Shown piece after piece: positions 6,754 through 10,278 of a stretch of DNA of 10,278 bases (position 1 is the first letter of the stretch; every line of letters begins with the position of its first letter). This DNA is from an uncultured Eisenbergiella sp. (lineage in GTDB: Bacteria > Bacillota > Clostridia > Lachnospirales > Lachnospiraceae). Both the position numbers and the translations under genes were made by a program. The notes beneath the pieces are model-generated. The model searched no databases. It saw only the letters and a list, made by a program, of their open reading frames with translations, and was not told the origin of the DNA. The stretch covers positions 1-10,278 of the forward strand of contig CANQTI010000055.1 of NCBI GenBank assembly GCA_947626725.1. The letters are read 5' to 3'.

Positions 6754-6963
6754 TCAGCCGATGGACGGACCGCCGGGAAAGCCGGGGAAGTAGGCGGGCG
6801 GTACGGCGCCAGGGAAATAGACATTCAGACCGTCTTCCAGACCATTGCGGAGATCGGGCCTCTCATCGTCCCGGGAAATGGGATTTACACCGTCCGGGGA
6901 GAGAATGGTGTCGTCCGCCATATCGTCAGGTTTTTCGTTTTCGCGTTCTTTATTTTCCAACAT
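6754..6963 (-). CDS. Small hypothetical protein, acidic N-half and Pro/Gly/aromatic C-half
   Basis: I do not recognise this 69-residue protein. The first 45 residues are hydrophilic and acidic (MLENKERENEKPDD, then DERPDLRNGLEDG). The last 22 are rich in Pro, Gly, Phe and Tyr, with YFPG twice (49-52 and 58-61) and a GFPGGPSIG end. No signal peptide, membrane helix or cysteine is present. Evidence that it is real: a perfect AGGAGG (6971-6976) seven bases before the ATG, its place between genes, and a clean stop before the radA hairpin. It is convergent to radA and divergent from the TIM-barrel gene, with about 200 bases between the starts. Small proteins with such Pro/Gly/aromatic ends can be structural (coat or surface) or secreted peptides, but nothing here decides it. 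Confidence 0.65.
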   Translation of the reverse strand: MLENKERENEKPDDMADDTILSPDGVNPISRDDERPDLRNGLEDGLNVYFPGAVPPAYFPGFPGGPSIG

Positions 6964-7067
6964 GGTTCTGCCTCCTTATGCAGTGCATTTTTCAGGTTAC
7001 GCGGTTAGTTTTTGCCGGATGTGGGAAACGTATTCCGGATTTGAAAGAAAAATGACGGGAAAAGATG

Positions 7068-7099
7068 TCGGTATCTTGCTTTTTCGGTAGAAATCGGTA
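7068..7099. repeat. Three TCGGTA direct repeats in the divergent intergenic region
   Basis: TCGGTA occurs at 7068-7073, 7084-7089 and 7094-7099, with start-to-start steps of 16 and 10 bases, in the 202-base region between the small minus-strand gene and the TIM-barrel gene. The last copy runs into an A-rich stretch that could be part of a weak promoter (TTGCTT at 7076-7081 with an AAAAAT-like -10), so the repeats may be regulator binding sites. This is suggestive only. Confidence 0.3.
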
Positions 7100-7165
7100 A
7101 AAATGATAGAGAAGACGCGGACGATGAACGGCTGAACCGTTCTGGGGCGGAAGGAGGGATCTTTT

Positions 7166-8092
7166 ATGATGATATCGACAGAGCTGAATCCGTTTGGTGA
7201 GTGCTTCGGGGACGAGACGGCGATCCGGATGATGCGGGAAGCGGGATTTGACGCGTTTGACATGTCCCTGCTGCGGATGAATACGGACGTTTCCTATGAA
7301 CCGAATGGGAAGGAATATCGGAAATATATGGAGGGTTTACGGCGCACGGCGCAGCGCGAGGGGATTGTGTGCAATCAGGCGCATGCGCCGTTTCCATCCA
7401 GCGTTGGGGATCCGCAGAAGGATGAGGCGATCTGCCGGATGATCGAACGCGCCATTGAGTGCGCGGCCATTCTTGGGGCGAAGACCATTGTGGTACATCC
7501 AAAGCAGCATCTGAAATATGCGGATCATGCGGCGCGGCTTCGGGAGATGAATCTGGAATTTTACGCGCGCCTGGCCCGGTATGGGGAAACCTACGGCATT
7601 CGGATTGCGGTGGAAAACATGTGGCAGTGCCGGGAAACAAAAAGGCCCGACGGACGGATCTGGATTTGCGACAGCACTTGTTCTTCTGCGGAAGAGTTCT
7701 GCGATTACGTGGACATGACGGGAAGCCCGTGGATCACGGCCTGCCTGGATATCGGCCACGCGCCGCTGACCGGGAGGGATGCAGCCCGCATGATAGAGGC
7801 ACTGGGGCATGATCGTCTGCAGGCGCTCCATGTGCATGACAACGATCTGATCGAGGATGCGCATACGCTTCCCTTCCAGGGAAAGATCGACTTCGAGGCG
7901 GTTTGCCGTGCGCTGGCGAAGATCCGCTATGCGGGGGATATGACGCTGGAAGCGGACGGCTTTTTGCGCAGGGTTCCGGAGGCACTTTATCCCCAGGCGC
8001 TTTCCTATATGGCGGACACAGCCCGCTTTCTGGCGAAACGTGTGGAGGATTTTGCGTCAGGCGTGGAGGATTTTGCATCGGGCGACTTGTGA
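7166..8092 (+). CDS. Xylose-isomerase-like TIM-barrel protein (sugar isomerase/epimerase or AP endonuclease 2 family)
   Basis: A 308-residue cytosolic TIM-barrel protein of the AP_endonuc_2 superfamily, which includes sugar-phosphate epimerases, hydroxypyruvate isomerase, inosose dehydratase and endonuclease IV. Likely divalent metal ligands sit in the usual places: E150 (AVEN), D195 and H198 (CLDIGHA), H222 or H224 (LHVHDND) and E262 (LEADG), with H73 (QAHAPF) and H111 (VVHP) near the active site. The single rather than trinuclear metal pattern favours an isomerase or epimerase over a DNA nuclease; the substrate cannot be told. The start has AAGGAGGG (7151-7158) at proper spacing; ATG 7169 is equally possible. 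The C-terminus ends in an odd duplicated VEDFASG pair. It stands alone on the plus strand, with its own upstream region and another gene's promoter at its stop codon. Confidence 0.88.
   Translation: MMISTELNPFGECFGDETAIRMMREAGFDAFDMSLLRMNTDVSYEPNGKEYRKYMEGLRRTAQREGIVCNQAHAPFPSSVGDPQKDEAICRMIERAIECAAILGAKTIVVHPKQHLKYADHAARLREMNLEFYARLARYGETYGIRIAVENMWQCRETKRPDGRIWICDSTCSSAEEFCDYVDMTGSPWITACLDIGHAPLTGRDAARMIEALGHDRLQALHVHDNDLIEDAHTLPFQGKIDFEAVCRALAKIRYAGDMTLEADGFLRRVPEALYPQALSYMADTARFLAKRVEDFASGVEDFASGDL
8042..8083 (+). repeat. 21-bp tandem duplication at the end of the TIM-barrel gene
   Basis: Two adjacent 21-base units (8042-8062 and 8063-8083) are identical at 19 of 21 positions. They encode VEDFASG twice; both differences are silent third positions (GCG/GCA and TCA/TCG). 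The repeat lies just before the stop codon, beyond the predicted barrel, so it probably lengthens the C-terminal tail without affecting catalysis. Confidence 0.9.
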
Positions 8093-8115
8093 CCGGCCGG
8101 GAAATCGGTTATACT
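8087..8115 (+). promoter_or_regulatory. Sigma-A type promoter for the kinase-lipase unit
   Basis: TTGTGA (8087-8092) and TATACT (8110-8115) are separated by exactly 17 bases and agree well with the -35 and -10 consensus. The -35 box includes the stop codon of the TIM-barrel gene. Transcription would start near 8122 and leave a leader of about 100 bases before the kinase start codon. Confidence 0.7.
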
Positions 8116-8222
8116 GAAGGAAAGGCAGAAGGTCTTTGTGCACGAAAGGTTGTCAAGTGCGTAAAAGGGCCTGACAGGAGAGCAGTTTTTGGAATGAGGC
8201 TTTTGACAAAGGAGGGATACGG

Positions 8223-8837
8223 ATGGATAAGCAGCTGGTGATTACCATCGGAAGAAGCTTCGGAAGCGGCGGGAGAGAGATCGGCGAGCGGCTGTCTCAG
8301 GCTTTGGGGATCGGCTTTTATGATCGGAATCTGATTGATATGGCGGCCAAAAAGAGCGGGTTGGAACGCGCTGTGGTGGGAAACGCCGATGAAAAGCTGA
8401 TCGGACGGTTCCTGGAGCTGACGCCCGGCCTGGATCTGGTACAGGAAAATACGAACGAGAAAATTTACAGAGCCCAGGCGGAAGTCATACGAAGCATTGT
8501 CAAGCGAGGAGAATCCTGCGTTATTGTGGGACGCGGCGCGGACTATGTACTGCGCAACCGGCATGAGGTCCTGAAGGTTTACATTTACGCCCCCTTTGAA
8601 AACCGGGTTCGGACAGTCATGAAACGTTATGGTTTTAAGGAGGACGAGGCGGAAAAGGTCATTCGTCATATGGATAAGACGAGACGAAATTATTATGAAT
8701 ATTTTACGGATCGGAACTGGGATCAGAAAGAAGGAAAGGATCTGCTGATCGACAGCAGCGAATTTGGTATTCAGGGTTCTGTGGAGCTCATTAAAAACGC
8801 TGCGTCCATCAAGCTGGAACGGGACTGGGATGTATGA
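8223..8837 (+). CDS. Cytidylate-kinase-like P-loop protein
   Basis: A 204-residue protein of the cytidylate kinase-like family (Cytidylate_kin_2 type), separate from the housekeeping cmk. Visible motifs: a glycine-rich loop GRSFGSGGREIG (10-21) that, as usual for this family, lacks the canonical GKS/T lysine; FYDRNLI (32-38); CVIVGRGADYVL (99-110); and a DKTRRNYYEYFTDRNW segment (151-166) like the conserved lid region with YY and W. The reaction is presumed phosphate transfer from ATP to a nucleotide or similar acceptor, but substrates of this family are not settled. AAGGAGGG at 8209-8215 fixes the start. The stop overlaps the next gene's start (ATGA), which implies translational coupling with the lipase. 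The promoter is at 8087-8115, and the leader holds no riboswitch I can recognise. Confidence 0.88.
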   Translation: MDKQLVITIGRSFGSGGREIGERLSQALGIGFYDRNLIDMAAKKSGLERAVVGNADEKLIGRFLELTPGLDLVQENTNEKIYRAQAEVIRSIVKRGESCVIVGRGADYVLRNRHEVLKVYIYAPFENRVRTVMKRYGFKEDEAEKVIRHMDKTRRNYYEYFTDRNWDQKEGKDLLIDSSEFGIQGSVELIKNAASIKLERDWDV

Positions 8838-9880
8838 GAAAAACGGAGATCACGGCGGGCGGGAATTTTGGCCGGTGTCTGCCGGAGGTGCAGCTGAAAC
8901 AGGAGATGACAGAGACGGTGGAGCCGTTTTTGAAGGAAATCCGGCAGGAGGGACGGATGGCTGAAACGGAACCTGCATCCGGCACGTATGCGCCGGGCAG
9001 TCCTTTTGGCCTGTATTATGAGCTGTATCCGCAAAAAAATGCGAAAGGAACCATCGTCATCAGCTTTGGGTTTACGGAATCCTGCCTGAAATATCATGAA
9101 TTGATTTGGTATTTTTACAGGGAGGGATATCAGGCCGCAATCATAGATCACAGAGGTCACGGCAAGTCGCTTCGGGAAGTGGAAGATTCTTCCCTGGTGC
9201 ATGTGGACCGGTTCTCCCGGTATGTAAAGGAACTGCATAAATTTGTGCATGAATTGGCAATGCCCATGGCGCAGGGAGGACCGCTTTTCCTGTTTGCCCA
9301 TTCCATGGGAGGCTGTGTCGGCGCCATTTATCTGGAACAATATCCGGATGATTTTGACCGGGCGATCCTGAACGCGCCTATGCTGGGGCTGAATCTGGGC
9401 GGCTGCCCGCCTTGGGCCGCGCGGATTTTGTGCGATATGAAAATCGCCGTGGGGAAGGGAAAAGAGCGCCTGTTCACGCAGGCACCGTTTGATCCGCAGG
9501 AGCCTTTCGAAGGCTGTGCGGCAGGTTCGCTGGCCCGTCACCTTTATTATCTTGAGCTGCGCCGTGCGGATGCCTCTTACCAGACATCATCCGCCACTTA
9601 TTATTGGGGCAGGGAGGCGATCAATTCCGGAAAGTTCGCGATACAGCCCTCCCTGGCCGGAAGGGTACGCACGCCGGTGCTTTTGTTTCAGGCGCAGCTG
9701 GATACCCTGGTATCGCCGAAGGCACAGGAGATATTCGTTTCCCGGATTCCAGAAGGGAGACTCGCCGTGGTGAAGGGCGCGCGTCATGAGATTTACCGCT
9801 CATCGAATGACATCCTGGAACCTTATCTGGAGGAGCTGTTTGGATTCCTCGCAGAAGGGCGGAGGGAACGGCCGGTGTGA
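8834..9880 (+). CDS. PldB-like lysophospholipase / serine alpha-beta hydrolase
   Basis: A 348-residue alpha/beta hydrolase most like lysophospholipase L2 (PldB) and monoacylglycerol lipases. The catalytic triad is S157 in AHSMGG (155-160), D290 in FQAQLD and H318 in GARHEI. DHRGHGKS (105-112), followed by HVDRFSRYVKEL, mirrors the PldB pattern, as does the YYWGREAI segment near 256-263. SFGFTES (77-83) fills the oxyanion loop, in place of the HG motif of many lipases but similar to PldB. No signal peptide is seen, so it acts in the cytosol or at the inner membrane face. The ATG lies in an ATGA overlap with the kinase gene. A better ribosome binding site (AGGAGGG, 8946-8952) precedes an in-frame ATG at 8957, but the upstream VEPFLKEIRQEG segment resembles the N-terminus of relatives, so the long form is preferred. 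Confidence 0.9.
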   Translation: MRKTEITAGGNFGRCLPEVQLKQEMTETVEPFLKEIRQEGRMAETEPASGTYAPGSPFGLYYELYPQKNAKGTIVISFGFTESCLKYHELIWYFYREGYQAAIIDHRGHGKSLREVEDSSLVHVDRFSRYVKELHKFVHELAMPMAQGGPLFLFAHSMGGCVGAIYLEQYPDDFDRAILNAPMLGLNLGGCPPWAARILCDMKIAVGKGKERLFTQAPFDPQEPFEGCAAGSLARHLYYLELRRADASYQTSSATYYWGREAINSGKFAIQPSLAGRVRTPVLLFQAQLDTLVSPKAQEIFVSRIPEGRLAVVKGARHEIYRSSNDILEPYLEELFGFLAEGRRERPV

Positions 9881-9907
9881 ATGACTTCGGAGCATATGGA
9901 AAAGTGT

Positions 9908-9933
9908 GAAAATAAGTCCTCGGGCTTATTTTC
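9908..9933 (+). terminator. Hairpin after the lipase gene, probable terminator
   Basis: A perfect 9-bp stem, GAAAATAAG (9908-9916) with CTTATTTTC (9925-9933), has a loop that can add two C-G pairs past a bulged T. It begins 27 bases after the lipase stop codon. The A-rich and T-rich arms resemble a bidirectional terminator, but the T run is inside the stem, so strength is doubtful. Confidence 0.45.
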
Positions 9934-9968
9934 CATCTCGGGATTTGTGCTGCCGCACAAAGTCCCCT

Positions 9969-10002
9969 TCATTCAAATGCCGCCTGATCGGCGGCGGAAT
10001 GA
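9969..10002. repeat. GC-rich inverted repeat with outer and inner arms
   Basis: The outer arms TCATTC (9969-9974) and GAATGA (9997-10002) enclose a perfect 6-bp inner stem, GCCGCC (9979-9984) with GGCGGC (9990-9995) around TGATC. Four bases (AAAT) on one side and one on the other form an internal loop. It lies between two terminator-like hairpins. No T run follows, so its role is unclear. Confidence 0.5.
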
Positions 10003-10006
10003 GATG

Positions 10007-10041
10007 AAAAAAACCTGCAGATACATATCTGCAGGTTTTTT
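10007..10041. terminator. Bidirectional Rho-independent terminator between lipase and tRNA-Trp
   Basis: A perfect 10-bp stem, CCTGCAGATA (10014-10023) with TATCTGCAGG (10026-10035), is flanked by seven A (10007-10013) and six T (10036-10041), so it has the right form on both strands. The two-base loop will open to about six bases in practice. On the minus strand it ends tRNA-Trp, five bases past the mature 3' end; on the plus strand it backs up termination after the lipase. Confidence 0.9.
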
Positions 10042-10045
10042 CGAG

Positions 10046-10116
10046 CAGGGGCAGTAGGAATCGAACCCACATCGACGGTTTTGGAGACCGCTGTTCTACC
10101 TTTGAACTATGCCCCT
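10046..10116 (-). tRNA. tRNA-Trp, anticodon CCA
   Basis: The minus strand folds as a full cloverleaf: acceptor AGGGGCA (10116-10110) with TGCCCCT (10053-10047); D stem GTTC/GAAC; anticodon stem GCGGT/ACCGT around loop CTCCAAA; T arm GTGGG, TTCGAAT, CCTAC; and discriminator G at 10046. The anticodon CCA (10084-10082) reads UGG, tryptophan. The 3' CCA is not encoded and must be added by nucleotidyltransferase. A strong promoter lies just upstream and a terminator just downstream, so it is a single-gene transcript. Confidence 0.96.
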
Positions 10117-10145
10117 CTGTTGGCCCTATCGGACTCACAAAATGG

Positions 10146-10175
10146 ATTATACCACAGAAGCGGACGGTTCTGCAA
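10146..10175 (-). promoter_or_regulatory. Strong promoter for tRNA-Trp
   Basis: On the minus strand TTGCAG (10175-10170) and TATAAT (10151-10146) are 18 bases apart. TG lies one base upstream of the -10 box, giving an extended -10. The -10 ends about 30 bases before the tRNA, which fits a short 5' leader removed by RNase P. Confidence 0.85.
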
Positions 10176-10178
10176 GCC

Positions 10179-10278
10179 CTAAATTATGTATTTTATTCCT
10201 TCCTCGAATGAATTTCTAAATTCCACATTCATGCTGAATTTAGTCTTACACTCCTTCCCCATATCCTGTATGATGTTC
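10179..10278 (-). CDS. Possible C-terminal end of a minus-strand gene, cut by the window edge
   Basis: One minus-strand frame is open from the right edge for 32 codons and stops at TAG (10181-10179), four bases before the tRNA-Trp -35 box. The other two minus frames close within about 16 codons. The peptide has an amphipathic, charged look (GKECKTKFSMNVEFRNSFEEGIKYII), plausible for a real protein end, but I do not recognise it. An open run this short is expected by chance about one time in five, and a plus-strand frame from 10186 is also open to the edge, so this is a tentative call. Confidence 0.3.
   Translation of the reverse strand, partial: NIIQDMGKECKTKFSMNVEFRNSFEEGIKYII
10206..10243. 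repeat. Overlapping, mutually exclusive inverted repeats at the right edge
   Basis: CTAAATTC (10216-10223) pairs perfectly with GAATTTAG (10236-10243) around a 12-base loop. An alternative hairpin pairs GAATG plus AATTT (10206-10215) with AAATT and CATTC (10218-10230). The two share bases 10216-10230 and cannot form together. The region is clearly more AT-rich than the rest of the window and lies in the possible partial gene. Confidence 0.4.

Noticed and set aside
5853..6824. Long minus-strand open frame of 323 codons over radA
   Set aside because: It lies antisense to a clear radA gene, crosses its terminator and has a composition with no recognisable motif. It is a by-product of GC-rich codon use.
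8116..8222. Riboswitch in the kinase leader
   Set aside because: No conserved riboswitch core that I know is recognisable; only weak hairpins and one long-range match are seen.
8957..9880. Shorter lipase start at ATG 8957 behind AGGAGGG
   Set aside because: The ribosome binding site is better than at 8834, but the upstream 41 residues include a segment like the N-terminus of PldB-type relatives, and the ATGA overlap is typical of coupled genes. It is kept as an alternative only.
9926..10138. Minus-strand open frame across tRNA-Trp and the terminator
   Set aside because: It reads straight through the tRNA cloverleaf and the terminator; frames of this sort over tRNA genes are common false calls.
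1..10278. CRISPR array, insertion sequence, prophage or toxin-antitoxin system
   Set aside because: No regularly spaced repeats, transposase, integrase or paired small toxin and antitoxin genes were seen.

Overview
The window looks like ordinary chromosomal DNA from a moderately GC-rich Firmicute (Bacillota), most likely a Lachnospiraceae-type Clostridium relative. The signs are strong AGGAGG-type ribosome binding sites, ClpC with the N-terminal repeats typical of Gram-positives, a clpC-radA neighbourhood, sigma-A type promoters, and an SH3-domain membrane protein of a kind I associate with Lachnospiraceae. The assignment rests on recognition of protein style and gene order, not on a search.

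Layout, left to right. Bases 1-838 hold the 3' two thirds of purD (purine synthesis). After 56 bases comes a secreted/membrane SH3b protein with a very acidic, repeat-built tail (895-2145), ending at a probable terminator. A 252-base gap carries this terminator and a 23-bp imperfect palindrome. Next is a compact stress/repair block on the plus strand: a small GntR/YtrA-type regulator (2398-2772), clpC two bases later (2775-5222) and radA (5265-6644), closed by a long hairpin. In Bacillus the clpC-radA pair sits behind ctsR-mcsA-mcsB. Here a GntR-type regulator occupies that place, which is the most interesting organisational feature of the window.

A small minus-strand gene (6754-6963, 69 aa, perfect ribosome binding site) lies convergent to radA and divergent from a TIM-barrel sugar isomerase/epimerase-like gene (7166-8092). 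The last codons of the TIM-barrel gene carry a 21-bp tandem duplication, and its stop codon overlaps a good promoter. That promoter serves a two-gene unit: a cytidylate-kinase-like P-loop protein (8223-8837), coupled by an ATGA overlap to a PldB-like lysophospholipase/alpha-beta hydrolase (8834-9880).

The right end (9881-10278) contains several hairpins, a bidirectional terminator, a tRNA-Trp(CCA) gene on the minus strand with a near-consensus promoter, and possibly the last 32 codons of another minus-strand gene. Functionally the window is a mix of housekeeping genes (purine synthesis, protein quality control, recombination repair, tRNA) and less characterised membrane or lipid-related genes. 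I see no mobile element, CRISPR array, phage gene or obvious defence system. The unusual signals are the regulator swap at clpC, the charged repeat tail, the small divergent gene and the kinase-lipase pair.
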